A DNA stretch of 64,000 nucleotides. Origin: an uncultured Sphingomonadaceae bacterium (lineage in GTDB: Bacteria; Pseudomonadota; Alphaproteobacteria; Sphingomonadales; Sphingomonadaceae). Position 1 is the stretch's first letter; the number at the start of each line of letters is the position of its first letter. The notes below the pieces were generated by a model. The model did not search any database, was not told the DNA's origin, and saw only the letters and a program-made list of their open reading frames with translations. Position numbers and translations under genes: made by a program. Location of the stretch: the NCBI GenBank assembly GCA_947497455.1, contig CANMGU010000001.1, positions 744,001-808,000 of the forward strand, given 5' to 3'. Below, in pieces: positions 16,722 to 25,755 of the stretch.

Positions 16722-19225
16722 AGTTCGCGTAGCGCCCTTGCTGGTTTTGCCGACAGAACCGGTATCGATCCCAATAGTCCAATGCCTAATGTCATAATCG
16801 CGCCAATGGCGAGAGTGACCATCACGATCATCCAGTCCGGTTGCCAGGTAAACTCGAAAATCTGCGTGATGACGAACCAGCCAGCGAGTAAGCCAAGGCC
16901 CAAGGCAACGGCGGACAACAGCAAGGCAAGTACGGCATATTCAATCGCCTGTGCGGACAAGATCTGCGACCGGGTTGCGCCTAGCAATTTCAGAATGACG
17001 CTGTCATAAACGCGTGATTGCCGTGACGCTGCGATCGCGCCGATTAATACGGCGATACCGGAGAAAATCGCAATCGACGCGGCTGAGGCAATGGCAGTTG
17101 CCATCTGATCCAATATCGTGCCGATTTGCGAGGCTATCTCTTTCACTTTGACCATCGAAATGGATGGAAACTCGCGTGGTAAGGAGCCGAGTAAACCATC
17201 TTCTTTGGTCTGATCGATCTGGATCGTTGCCGCAACATTGTGAGGAGTATTGGCCAATATATTGGGCGGAAAAACCAGCACATAGTTAAAGCCGAAATTG
17301 CGCCAGTTAATGGTCCGCAATGACGCGACCTTGGCTTTTATCTCAACGCCTAGCAGGCTGACTGTCAGGCTGTCTCCTACAGCAAGCCCTAGTGCTAACG
17401 CTTGTTCTTCATCAACCGAAACCAAAGGTGGACCATCATAGTCCGACGGCCACCATTCGCCCGCAGCAATCTCGCTGCCTTCGGGGAGATCCGCGCTATA
17501 GGTAAGACCCCGGTCACCACGCAAGACCCATGCGCCCTCTGGCAGCTCATCCAGTTCCGACACGACCTGTCCGCCATATTCAGTTATGATACCGCGTAAG
17601 GTTGGGACAATATTTATCTCTGCCTCTGGCGCACTGGCAGTGACCTGGGTCTTAAATTCATCGGCGCGCTCCACGGGAATATCGAGAACAAAGAAATTGG
17701 GGGCTTGTTGCGGGACACTCAGCCGGATTTCATTAGTTAGGCTGGTCTGGATCGCAGCAAGTGTGGCGAACAGGGTTAGCCCGAGACCTAAGGCGACAAC
17801 CAACTGGCCAGTTTGTGAGCCGGGTCGGTGAAGGTTGGTGAGAGCCAGTCGCAGCAACGGCTGCTTCGGGCGCGGTGCTTTACTGGCAAGCCAGCGGATC
17901 AATATCCCAAGCAGACTTAGCAGCACCAATATGCCCAGAGCAGCGCCGATAAAGGCGAGCGAGAATATCGGTTCGCGTCCGCTACCGACCGCAAGTGTCA
18001 CGATGGCGGCAATGGCAAGCAAGACGGCAATCCATGTCTGCTTGTCAATCTGACGCCATGACCGGCTTTCGCCTCGAAAAAGTCCCGCTGCGGGGATCAG
18101 TTTTGCGCGAGATAAGGGTGGAAGCGCAAAAATGATGGCGATGAGCAAACCATAAGCGGCGCTGACGAGCAGCGGTAAGGGATAGAGCGCAAATTCAGGT
18201 CTGATGGGAAGCACATCTCCTGCCACTTCAATGATGATGAGTGGTGCCAGTGCTCCCACTATCAAGCCTGCGACAATTGCAACCAGAGCCACCGCCAAGA
18301 TTTGGAACATATAGATGCGAAAGACCATCGCGCTATCCGCACCCAAGATTTTCAGCGTCGCTATCGCGCCCTGCTTTCCGCGAAGATAGGAGGCGACGCC
18401 GTTGCCGACACCAATGCCTGCGATGACCAAGGATGCGAGTCCAACAAGCGTCAGAAATTGACCCATGCGTTCAATGAAGCGCCGGGTGCTCGGTGCGCCA
18501 TTATCGCGGGTTTTCACTTCCCAGGCGGCATTTTTATAGTCTTTTTCCAACTGCTCGCCCAGTTCAGACGGATCAACAGTCTCTGGAAGTTTCAGCCGAT
18601 ATTTGCTCTGAAACAAACTGCCTGGCTGGATCAGATTGGTCGCACGCAGGCTTTCCAAGGATGTAATCGCTACTGGTCCAAGCGATAAGCCTTCACTCAA
18701 CCGATCAGGTTCATCGCCTATGATCCCGGTCACCGTAAATGCCGCTTCCCCAAATTCGATCTGGTCGCCTGTCTTTAAGGACAGACGCTGAATCAACGCT
18801 GGTGTAACGTAAATCTCATTGGCGCCTAATGGCGGAGCGATTGTCCCGTCTTGTAGAGTGAAATCGCCGTAAAGCGGATAGGGTGCGTCAACGCCCTTCA
18901 GCTCGACCAGCTGCGTATCACTGCCATCCGGTAGTCGCGCCATGGCCTGCATACGCAGGGTTTCGGAAAGCTCGCCTGTGGACTGAAGTGCCTCCCGCTC
19001 CGCTGGCGTCGCTTCGCGCTGGGCCACTGATATTTCAAGATCTCCGCCCAAGATTGACTGGCCACGATTGGCGAGTTCATCTGTGATCGCGCTGGTCAGA
19101 CTGCCAATGGCCGCGAGCGTAGCGACGCCGAGAAACAGGCAGATGATAAGAAGACGCAGGCCGACAAACCGGCCTCGCAAATCACGTCTAGCGATAGTCC
19201 AGGCTTTGGAGAGGCTGGCGCTCAC
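16718..19225 (-). CDS. ABC transporter permease, FtsX/MacB family (YbbP-like)
   Basis: An 835-residue permease with an N-terminal helix, a large periplasmic region, three helices, a second periplasmic domain and a C-terminal FtsX domain with three more helices. This duplicated layout is that of YbbP and related type VII ABC systems, which act in lipid or lipoprotein handling in the envelope rather than classical import. It overlaps the ATPase gene by 4 nt. With the divergent TesA-type esterase it reproduces the tesA/ybbA/ybbP arrangement of Escherichia coli. Confidence 0.92.
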   Translation of the reverse strand: MSASLSKAWTIARRDLRGRFVGLRLLIICLFLGVATLAAIGSLTSAITDELANRGQSILGGDLEISVAQREATPAEREALQSTGELSETLRMQAMARLPDGSDTQLVELKGVDAPYPLYGDFTLQDGTIAPPLGANEIYVTPALIQRLSLKTGDQIEFGEAAFTVTGIIGDEPDRLSEGLSLGPVAITSLESLRATNLIQPGSLFQSKYRLKLPETVDPSELGEQLEKDYKNAAWEVKTRDNGAPSTRRFIERMGQFLTLVGLASLVIAGIGVGNGVASYLRGKQGAIATLKILGADSAMVFRIYMFQILAVALVAIVAGLIVGALAPLIIIEVAGDVLPIRPEFALYPLPLLVSAAYGLLIAIIFALPPLSRAKLIPAAGLFRGESRSWRQIDKQTWIAVLLAIAAIVTLAVGSGREPIFSLAFIGAALGILVLLSLLGILIRWLASKAPRPKQPLLRLALTNLHRPGSQTGQLVVALGLGLTLFATLAAIQTSLTNEIRLSVPQQAPNFFVLDIPVERADEFKTQVTASAPEAEINIVPTLRGIITEYGGQVVSELDELPEGAWVLRGDRGLTYSADLPEGSEIAAGEWWPSDYDGPPLVSVDEEQALALGLAVGDSLTVSLLGVEIKAKVASLRTINWRNFGFNYVLVFPPNILANTPHNVAATIQIDQTKEDGLLGSLPREFPSISMVKVKEIASQIGTILDQMATAIASAASIAIFSGIAVLIGAIAASRQSRVYDSVILKLLGATRSQILSAQAIEYAVLALLLSAVALGLGLLAGWFVITQIFEFTWQPDWMIVMVTLAIGAIMTLGIGLLGSIPVLSAKPARALREL

Positions 19226-19947
19226 GCTGCGCTGTCTTTCTCGATCATACCGTCACGCAACTCAATGATCCGGTCACAGCGCTTGGCGAGTTCCGGGTCG
19301 TGCGTGATGATTAGCAAAGTCGCCTGGTTCGCTTTCTGACGTTCGAACAAAAGCTCTATGATTATTTCGCCTGTCGCTCCATCGAGATTCCCAGTTGGTT
19401 CATCGGCAAAGATAATGGACGGACGCGATGCCATGGCTCTTGCAATGGCAACCCGCTGTTGTTCGCCGCCCGATAGCTGGGTCGGGTAGTGGCCAAGCCG
19501 ATCGCCCAGACCAACGGCTTCGAGTTCTTTGGCAGCGATGGCAAAGGGATCAGATTGTCCATCTAGCTCCAGCGGTACTGCAACATTCTCGAGCGCACTC
19601 ATTGTGGGCAACAGATGGAAGGCTTGCAAAACAATTCCAACCCTTCCGCGGCGGGCGATCGCAAGTTCATCTTCGTTCATCGCCCCAAAGTCAGCACCGG
19701 CAATGTTGACTGTCCCGCCCGTCGCGCGCTCCAATCCTGACAAAATCGCCATCAACGAGGATTTGCCTGAACCGGATGGTCCCAACAAAGCCACCGTCGT
19801 TCCGGATTCAATCGACAGGTTGATACCCCCGAGAATATCGACTCTTGCTTCACCTTCACCCAAAGAGAGGGTGACATTATGCGCTTCAATGGCAATATGG
19901 GGTTCGGAATTTGTGGCGTCGCTGGCTGCGGCGGTTTTTTGTAACAT
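19222..19947 (-). CDS. ABC transporter ATP-binding protein (YbbA-like)
   Basis: A 241-residue ATPase. Walker A is GPSGSGKSS, the signature LSGGEQQR and Walker [14 protein letters not shown], followed by the switch His in IITHDPEL. It partners the overlapping FtsX-type permease in a MacB/LolD-like complex at the inner membrane. The frame continues to 20013, into the divergent esterase, so the ATG at 19947 (MLQKTAAAS) is chosen. Only about 18 nt separate the two divergent starts. Confidence 0.95.
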   Translation of the reverse strand: MLQKTAAASDATNSEPHIAIEAHNVTLSLGEGEARVDILGGINLSIESGTTVALLGPSGSGKSSLMAILSGLERATGGTVNIAGADFGAMNEDELAIARRGRVGIVLQAFHLLPTMSALENVAVPLELDGQSDPFAIAAKELEAVGLGDRLGHYPTQLSGGEQQRVAIARAMASRPSIIFADEPTGNLDGATGEIIIELLFERQKANQATLLIITHDPELAKRCDRIIELRDGMIEKDSAA

Positions 19948-19965
19948 GGTGGGAAGGTATATCCA

Positions 19966-20670
19966 ATGTTGAACAGGTTTATGACATATGGGTTTTGTTT
20001 TGCAATTCTTCAACTTCTGATTGCATGTGGCCCAGCGAGTTCAGAAAATAGCGCTACAGTTGAACCCCAACAGACCGCTGTTGAAAATTCTGACCAACCG
20101 GCCACCGAAGCCAAAACACTGATATTGGCCTTTGGCGACAGTCTATATGCTGGCTATGGATTGGCGCCCAATGAAGGCTTTGCCCCGGAGTTGCAGAAAG
20201 CGCTTAATGAAACGGGGCAAGATGTCAGAGTGCATAATGCCGGCGTGTCGGGTGATACCACGGCTGCAGGGCTACGGCGGATGGATTTCGTGTTGGATAG
20301 TTTGAACAGGAAGCCGGATCTGGTTCTATTGGGACTGGGCGGCAATGATTTGCTGCGCGGGCTTAAGCCCTCGGAAACGAGAGCAAATATGGAAGCTATG
20401 GTGCAAAAACTCTCCGATCGGGGCATTCCAGTAATGCTAACCGGTATGCTGGCGCCGCCAAATCTGGGCAAAGAGTTCAGTGATCAGTTCAATATTATAT
20501 ATCCGGCGCTTGCAAAAAAATATGAAGCAGATCTCTATCCTTTCTTTATGGATGGGGTCGTGGGCAGGGCAGATCTGATTTTGCCCGATGGTATTCATCC
20601 CAATGCTGAGGGCATTGATGTGATCGTTGAGAGGATTGCGCCAAGCGTTGAACTGGCACTGCAAGGCTAA
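19966..20670 (+). CDS. tesA: Arylesterase/lysophospholipase, SGNH hydrolase (TesA-like), predicted lipoprotein
   Basis: A 234-residue SGNH hydrolase with a lipoprotein signal (LQLLIAC, Cys22). Block I reads AFGDSLYAGYGL (catalytic Ser), block III GGNDLLRG, and block V DGIHPNAEG (Asp and His). The family cleaves acyl esters, thioesters and lysophospholipids in the periplasm. In E. coli tesA is divergent from ybbA-ybbP, as here, which supports the name; the lipid anchor is unlike E. coli TesA, which is soluble. Confidence 0.92.
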   Translation: MLNRFMTYGFCFAILQLLIACGPASSENSATVEPQQTAVENSDQPATEAKTLILAFGDSLYAGYGLAPNEGFAPELQKALNETGQDVRVHNAGVSGDTTAAGLRRMDFVLDSLNRKPDLVLLGLGGNDLLRGLKPSETRANMEAMVQKLSDRGIPVMLTGMLAPPNLGKEFSDQFNIIYPALAKKYEADLYPFFMDGVVGRADLILPDGIHPNAEGIDVIVERIAPSVELALQG

Positions 20671-20742
20671 ACGACCAAGATCCACTAAGTCACTGGCCAG
20701 GCTATTGGAAATACTGGCAGTGTTAAGCGCAATCTTGCATTA

Positions 20743-20766
20743 ACTGTATTATTTTTATAATACAGT
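20743..20766. promoter_or_regulatory. Perfect 10-bp inverted repeat upstream of the TelA/XpaC genes
   Basis: ACTGTATTAT (20743-20752) pairs exactly with ATAATACAGT (20757-20766) around TTTT. It lies 84 nt before the first start codon and is very AT-rich. No T run follows, so it is more like an operator for a dimeric regulator than a terminator, although a weak hairpin for the preceding tesA transcript cannot be excluded. The regulator is unknown. Confidence 0.55.
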
Positions 20767-20849
20767 AGAGAAACGCTTGAAAAGTGCTGCATTTGCATCC
20801 ATTTATGAGGTGAGTGCTGCATTAGAGACAGCGACATGGAGACAAGCCG

Positions 20850-22055
20850 ATGGCGATCGAGACGACGACAAAGACCGAAGACCTAACCCTGACACCACCT
20901 GAGCCGGTTGTGGCCGTTGCGCCGACAAAGGCTGCCGGGCTGGTTCCGGTCGGTGATGAAGTTAAGTCCAAACTGGAAGAGAAAGTTGACAGCTTTATCA
21001 GTGATCTCGTGGCTGAGGATGAGAATAGCCCCGAATTTGGTAAGAAAGTCGATCAGATTACCAATATGGGTCGCAAGGAAATTTCTGACGCTGCAGGACA
21101 GTCCAATCGCTTTCTGGATCGTCCCATCCGAACAATGGATGAAGAATCCGGTATCGGCGCAGATTTGAGTGAGCTGAGACGGACGGTTGAAGATCTCGAT
21201 CCTGGCAAGCGCGGCAATCTTCTCGCACCGCGCAAACTTTTCGGAATCATCCCTTTCGGCTCAAAGTTACGCAACTATTTTGACGGCTACAAGAGTGCGC
21301 AAGGCCATATTTCATCGATATTGACCCGTTTGCAGGGCGGCAAAGACGAGCTACTGATGGACAATGCTGCCATCGATGTAGAACGCAAAAATCTGTGGGC
21401 GGCGATGGGCCGGCTGGAGCAGATGATCCACGTGTCCAAGGTAATGGACCAGCGTCTGGAAGAAAAAGCATCCGATCTCGATGCCACCGATCCTGCAAAG
21501 GCTAAGGCAATCCGGGAAAGTGCACTTTTTTATGTGCGCCAACGGACCCAGGATTTGCTCACGCAGATGGCGGTGACGGTACAGGGCTATCTTGCCCTTG
21601 ATCTGGTTAAGAAGAACAATGTCGAACTGGTCAAAGGCGTGGACCGGGCGAGCACAACAACCGTTAGCGCATTGCGAACGGGTGTGACGGTTGCACAGGC
21701 GCTGACCAATCAGAAGCTGGTGCTTGACCAGATCACTTCGCTCAATACGACGACGGCAGGTATTATCGACAGCACAGGTGATATGCTGAAAAATCAGACC
21801 GCACAGATTCACGAGCAAGCTGCTTCAGCAACAATCCCGCTGGAAACGCTGCAACGGGCGTTCCAGAATGTTTACGACACGATGGACAATATTGACACGT
21901 TCAAGATCAAGGCGTTGGAAAATATGAAAACCACCGTCAATTCGTTATCTGGTGAGATTGAGAAGTCCAAGGGCTATATCGCAAGGGCTGAAGGGCAGGA
22001 CAAGGCAGCGCTCGAAGCGCCATCCGAAAACCCCTTGAGTGCGCTTGAGGAATAA
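20850..22055 (+). CDS. telA: Toxic anion resistance protein, TelA family
   Basis: A 401-residue, mostly alpha-helical cytoplasmic protein. Residues about 85-385 match the TelA domain: the LLAPRKLFGIIPFGSKLRNY start, the ELLMDNAAIDVERKNLW segment and the repeated AQALTNQKLVLDQITSLN region. TelA is associated with tellurite and membrane-stress resistance and, in Bacillus, with the partner XpaC; the molecular role is unresolved. The GGAGA ribosome-binding site lies about 9 nt upstream. The next gene starts 5 nt after the stop, so the two form one unit. Confidence 0.9.
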   Translation: MAIETTTKTEDLTLTPPEPVVAVAPTKAAGLVPVGDEVKSKLEEKVDSFISDLVAEDENSPEFGKKVDQITNMGRKEISDAAGQSNRFLDRPIRTMDEESGIGADLSELRRTVEDLDPGKRGNLLAPRKLFGIIPFGSKLRNYFDGYKSAQGHISSILTRLQGGKDELLMDNAAIDVERKNLWAAMGRLEQMIHVSKVMDQRLEEKASDLDATDPAKAKAIRESALFYVRQRTQDLLTQMAVTVQGYLALDLVKKNNVELVKGVDRASTTTVSALRTGVTVAQALTNQKLVLDQITSLNTTTAGIIDSTGDMLKNQTAQIHEQAASATIPLETLQRAFQNVYDTMDNIDTFKIKALENMKTTVNSLSGEIEKSKGYIARAEGQDKAALEAPSENPLSALEE

Positions 22056-22060
22056 AGCGA

Positions 22061-22774
22061 ATGAGCGAAAGCAATCAGCAAATTTATGATAATGCCGCGA
22101 ACTATTATCGCAGCTATAAATTTGCAGAATCCATTGGCGAACGATCCAAAGGATTGAAGCGTGGTTATTTTCGCAAGAAACTAGCGCGCGCTGCACTGCT
22201 TACGGCGGGCGTGCTGGTTGGCGCCAGTGTGGTGGGTGGAATATTAAATGGTATTGGATTTTGGGGTGTGATGATTTCTGCCGGCCTTATCGCTGGTGGT
22301 ATCTGGGCCGCAATGAAATTTCCGAAAATGAAAATTCCGACGCCGGAAACGCTCGTCCAATCGGATTTGAAGACTTTGGCGGGGAAAACCGAAATCTGGC
22401 TTGAAAGCCAACGACTGGCGCTGCCTAAGCCGGCAGTAAAGATCGTAAACGACATTGGTACACAGCTTGATATGCTTTCGCCGCAATTGCAAAAGCTCGA
22501 TGAAGCAGAACCGGCTGCCTATGAAGTGCGCAAGCTAATGGGTGAGCATCTTCCCGAACTCATCTCTGGCTATCGTGCCATTCCGGCATCGATGCGGAAG
22601 AAGAGTAACGATACCGGTAAATCACCAGATGAGCAGTTGATCAGTGGTCTCTCTTTGATTGAGAAAGAGATTTCCGGTGTTACCCAGCAGATTGCGAAGG
22701 GCGATATCGATAATCTTTCAATCCGTGGCCGCTATCTTGAGATGAAATATGACACGACCGGTGAGGCGGAGTAA
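22061..22774 (+). CDS. XpaC-like membrane protein, partner of TelA
   Basis: A 237-residue protein with a basic N-terminus, two adjacent transmembrane helices (AALLTAGVLVGASVVGGIL and VMISAGLIAGGIWAAMKF) and a helical cytoplasmic domain. The LPELISGYRAIP, then DEQLISGLSLIEKEI, and GRYLEMKY elements resemble the XpaC (5-bromo-4-chloroindolyl phosphate hydrolysis) family, which is paired with TelA in Bacillus. The family name is from comparison by eye and from the neighbour; no active-site residues are known. Its GAGGA ribosome-binding site lies inside the telA end. Confidence 0.7.
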   Translation: MSESNQQIYDNAANYYRSYKFAESIGERSKGLKRGYFRKKLARAALLTAGVLVGASVVGGILNGIGFWGVMISAGLIAGGIWAAMKFPKMKIPTPETLVQSDLKTLAGKTEIWLESQRLALPKPAVKIVNDIGTQLDMLSPQLQKLDEAEPAAYEVRKLMGEHLPELISGYRAIPASMRKKSNDTGKSPDEQLISGLSLIEKEISGVTQQIAKGDIDNLSIRGRYLEMKYDTTGEAE

Positions 22775-22798
22775 CGGGTCACTGGCGTCACTGATCGC

Positions 22799-23185
22799 TC
22801 ACCCAAATTCGCGGAGCTTGTTGACCAAATGCTGTAGCACGGCGGGATGCAGATCAATATTGAAAGCGCAGCCATAGTCCTCATGATCAGACCATTTGAT
22901 TGTCGCGCTTAGGGTCTGGATTCCCGGTAATCGGATATATACCGGCTTTTTCTCGTCAAGGTCAGTGTAGCTGTTCATTTTGAAACCGGACACGGACAGA
23001 TCAGACAAGGTTGCGCGGAATAGCTGAGAATCCGACTGTCTTACAAAGATTTCTGCTTCGACAATTTCACGTGCTACTTTTCTGTTGTCAGACAGTGGCG
23101 TGGTAAAACCATCAATGTTTTGTAGTTGCTCCATATTCCCGCTCCCAATCATTGGTCCTGCCAAGTTGGACGGTTGTCTTGCCAT
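22799..23185 (-). CDS. PilZ domain protein
   Basis: A 128-residue protein with one PilZ domain. The second c-di-GMP motif is visible as LSDLSVSGFKM (DxSxxG), and the upstream RKVAREIV segment is a possible but imperfect RxxxR motif. Proteins of this class bind c-di-GMP and alter motility, adhesion or exopolysaccharide output. The start is uncertain: ATGs at 23185, 23152 and 23134 are all possible, and the frame is open to 23260. It lies downstream of the TIGR03032 gene on the same strand. Confidence 0.78.
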   Translation of the reverse strand: MARQPSNLAGPMIGSGNMEQLQNIDGFTTPLSDNRKVAREIVEAEIFVRQSDSQLFRATLSDLSVSGFKMNSYTDLDEKKPVYIRLPGIQTLSATIKWSDHEDYGCAFNIDLHPAVLQHLVNKLREFG

Positions 23186-23253
23186 TTTTTGAAGGGCTGA
23201 CGTGAATTTATTGTGGCAATGGATGCCGGCTATCGCAGATCGATTGTACCGCC

Positions 23254-24345
23254 TTACCAATCCGGTTGTTCAATAGTGATAAAATCGCGGATCTCAGTCG
23301 ATTGGGGACCCAACGTGATGGGATTAGCAACACCGGGCAGAATGCAGATGTCAAACAACTCGGTAATCGCTCCGTCAAAACGCAGCCATTGTGCGAGTTC
23401 GCCGGTGGCAAGAGACCATATCTGGATACCGCACCAGGCATCCTGTCCCTGTTGCTGTAGTTTTTTGTCCAGCGCCAAGCCTTCAAACCGGCCATTGCGC
23501 GGCTTTGAAAGGGTCACAAAAGCATGATCGTTATGAAAGTCCAATCCGCGTAAAAACCCCGGGAAAGAAGCAACCGGCGTGAACGCATGGTCGGTTGGGT
23601 GCAGCCAACCCAGTTCGCCTGTGCCGGAATTCAACAACCATATACGCCCGACATGAAATCGCGGGCTATGGGGCATGGATAATCCATCAGCCAATATCTT
23701 GTTGGTCTCAACATCGATGATAATGCCGCCCGATTGCCGGTCATCCCGCCATCCGTCTTTCTTGTCGGAACGGCTCACCGCACTCACATATTTGGGTTGG
23801 CCATCCACCATAGCCAAACCGTTCAGATGACAGCGGTCTTCTGTAACCATTTCAGAGATAAAGTCAGGCTTCCAGATCGGTTTGAAGCTATGGGTGACAC
23901 TCGGGATGCTGAGGCAGTTATGCAGTGTGTTGACGAAGATGATCTGGCCATCCTGACGAATACCCAATTCATGAATATCAACATTGCCGGTTGTCTGCAT
24001 ATTGCGTGGAACAAACGCTTTGTCATGGGTGCCGTTGACAAGTTGCGCCGGTGCAAGGACGTTTTCAAGCCGAATGACCTGAGTTAGAGATCCCAGATAT
24101 ATGCGCTGGGTGTTGGCTGTGACACCCATGGCTTGCGGATAAAGCGCCTCATGAACTGCCAGCTTTCCATCGCTCCCACGCCCAACCAGATACAACCGAC
24201 CTGTCTGGTAGGAAGTGAAACCAATCGAAATGTCATGTGTTGCCAGAAAATCTGCAAGACCGAGGGAAAAGCTTATGGTTATATCGTCGGCGTCTTTGCC
24301 TGCAGGCACGCCGTCGGTGCCGGTCCCGTTTGCTGGCTCGCGCAT
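23254..24345 (-). CDS. TIGR03032 family (DUF4915) beta-propeller-like protein
   Basis: A 363-residue protein. The segments RLYLVGRGSDGKL, then VNTLHNCLSIPS, EDRCHLNGLAMVDGQPKYV and PHSPRFHVGRIWLLNSGTGE are the conserved blocks of TIGR03032, a family often found near tetratricopeptide or polysaccharide genes and predicted to form a beta-propeller. The biochemical role is not known. It has no signal peptide. An alternative GTG start is at 24354. It lies 56 nt downstream of tRNA-Gln and upstream of the PilZ gene. Confidence 0.87.
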   Translation of the reverse strand: MREPANGTGTDGVPAGKDADDITISFSLGLADFLATHDISIGFTSYQTGRLYLVGRGSDGKLAVHEALYPQAMGVTANTQRIYLGSLTQVIRLENVLAPAQLVNGTHDKAFVPRNMQTTGNVDIHELGIRQDGQIIFVNTLHNCLSIPSVTHSFKPIWKPDFISEMVTEDRCHLNGLAMVDGQPKYVSAVSRSDKKDGWRDDRQSGGIIIDVETNKILADGLSMPHSPRFHVGRIWLLNSGTGELGWLHPTDHAFTPVASFPGFLRGLDFHNDHAFVTLSKPRNGRFEGLALDKKLQQQGQDAWCGIQIWSLATGELAQWLRFDGAITELFDICILPGVANPITLGPQSTEIRDFITIEQPDW

Positions 24346-24400
24346 CTGTGTCACTTGGCCAGAACCAGTCTGTTATCGCCCACAATGATCCCCCGCTTTT

Positions 24401-24474
24401 TGGATCCCCCGTGAGGATTCGAACCTCAATTAACGGAGTCAGAGTCCGTGGTATTACCATTATACGACAGGGGA
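24401..24474 (-). tRNA. tRNA-Gln (anticodon CTG)
   Basis: A 74-nt cloverleaf with an encoded CCA end. The acceptor stem TCCCCTG pairs with CGGGGGA (one U-G), the anticodon arm is ACGGA-CTCTGAC-TCCGT with CTG in the loop, and the T arm TGAGG-TTCGAAT-CCTCA is perfect. It reads CAG codons. Confidence 0.95.
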
Positions 24475-24642
24475 GTGCCGGGGGGCGCAATAAGCGCAGG
24501 CCGGGTATTGGTCAAGGCTTTTCAAATTGGAAATCTGCCCGCTGTTTGACGCTAAACTCTTGCACATCGGAGGGGCTGTGGTTATCTCTAGTGGCAAGTA
24601 CCGGCGGTATTATCCGATCCGGAGAACATAAGAGTAACGGAA

Positions 24643-25755
24643 ATGGCGGATGAGACATCCCCATCGCCGCAACGACAGCAGGACGGAAAATCCGCAAGGG
24701 CAGGCCGTCCGAAACATGCGGCGAGATATAAGAACGGGAGTCGTAATGCGTCTCCCTCCCAGCATAATGGCGGCCGTTGGCCCAGACTGCGGTCCTATGC
24801 GGCTATTGACTTAGGTACCAATAATTGTCGGCTTCTGGTCGCAAAACCCTCTGCTGACGGTTTCATTGTCACGGATGCTTTTTCCCGCGTTGTCCGTTTG
24901 GGTGAGGGACTTGTTGAAACCGGCCGTATCAGCAACCGTGCGATGGATCGGGCGGTTGCGGCATTATCCATCTGTGCGGACAAGCTGAAACGCAGGAACG
25001 TCACATTGGCCCGATCTGTGGCAACGGAAGCCTGTCGACGCGCAAGCAATGGTGAGAAATTCATCGATCGCGTTCGGCAAGAAACCGGCATAGCGCTTGA
25101 TGTGATCACTGCCGAAGAAGAGGCCCGGCTTGCCGTCTTGGGCTGCCAGATATTGTTAGAACCGGGTGACGGACCAGCTCTGATCTTTGATATTGGCGGT
25201 GGCTCGACCGAATTGGTTCTGGTCGATACGTCTGGTGCGGCGCCGGAGATTATCGATTGGCTGAGTGCGCCTTGGGGCGTGGTCTCATTGACCGAAAGTG
25301 AGAAATATGACGGCGATGATGCGCAAGCGCGAGAGCAGGCGTTTATCAATATGCGCGCAAGAGTGGCCGACAGCTTTGCTGAGTTTGCCAATCGTCTGCC
25401 CATATTGGAAAATTCAGACTTTCGATTGCTAGGAACCAGCGGGACCGTGACCACGCTCGCCAGCCTGCATCTCAAGCTCCCGCATTATGACAGGAAAGTG
25501 ATTGATGGATTGATCGTGCCGGCAGAATCCATGCGCGATATCAGCGCCATGCTGGCCGCAGCCTCGCCAACCGAGCGCGCTGCAATACCCTGTATCGGCA
25601 AAGAGCGTGCGGATCTGGTCGTCGGAGGCTGCGCTATACTCGATTCCATTCTCGACATCTGGCCAGCCAGCCGGGTCGGTGTCGCTGACCGTGGCATTCG
25701 GGAAGGTATATTGCGGTCTTTGATGTCCTCACACGAACGAAAGCGGCCGTCATGA
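24643..25755 (+). CDS. ppx: Ppx/GppA family exopolyphosphatase
   Basis: A 370-residue phosphatase with the ASKHA fold. After a basic, low-complexity N-terminal extension of about 50 residues, the phosphate-binding motif YAAIDLGTNNCRLLVA appears, then ALIFDIGGGSTELVL, and GTSGTVTTLASLHL. It hydrolyses inorganic polyphosphate or pppGpp; the two activities cannot be separated from sequence. It is shorter than E. coli Ppx because it lacks the C-terminal HD-like extension. Its stop overlaps the rlmE start (ATGA). Confidence 0.92.
   Translation: MADETSPSPQRQQDGKSARAGRPKHAARYKNGSRNASPSQHNGGRWPRLRSYAAIDLGTNNCRLLVAKPSADGFIVTDAFSRVVRLGEGLVETGRISNRAMDRAVAALSICADKLKRRNVTLARSVATEACRRASNGEKFIDRVRQETGIALDVITAEEEARLAVLGCQILLEPGDGPALIFDIGGGSTELVLVDTSGAAPEIIDWLSAPWGVVSLTESEKYDGDDAQAREQAFINMRARVADSFAEFANRLPILENSDFRLLGTSGTVTTLASLHLKLPHYDRKVIDGLIVPAESMRDISAMLAAASPTERAAIPCIGKERADLVVGGCAILDSILDIWPASRVGVADRGIREGILRSLMSSHERKRPS

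Noticed and set aside
20743-20766. The dyad as terminator for tesA
   Set aside because: The stem is AT-only at the loop side, no T run follows and it lies about 75 nt beyond tesA, so an operator is preferred.
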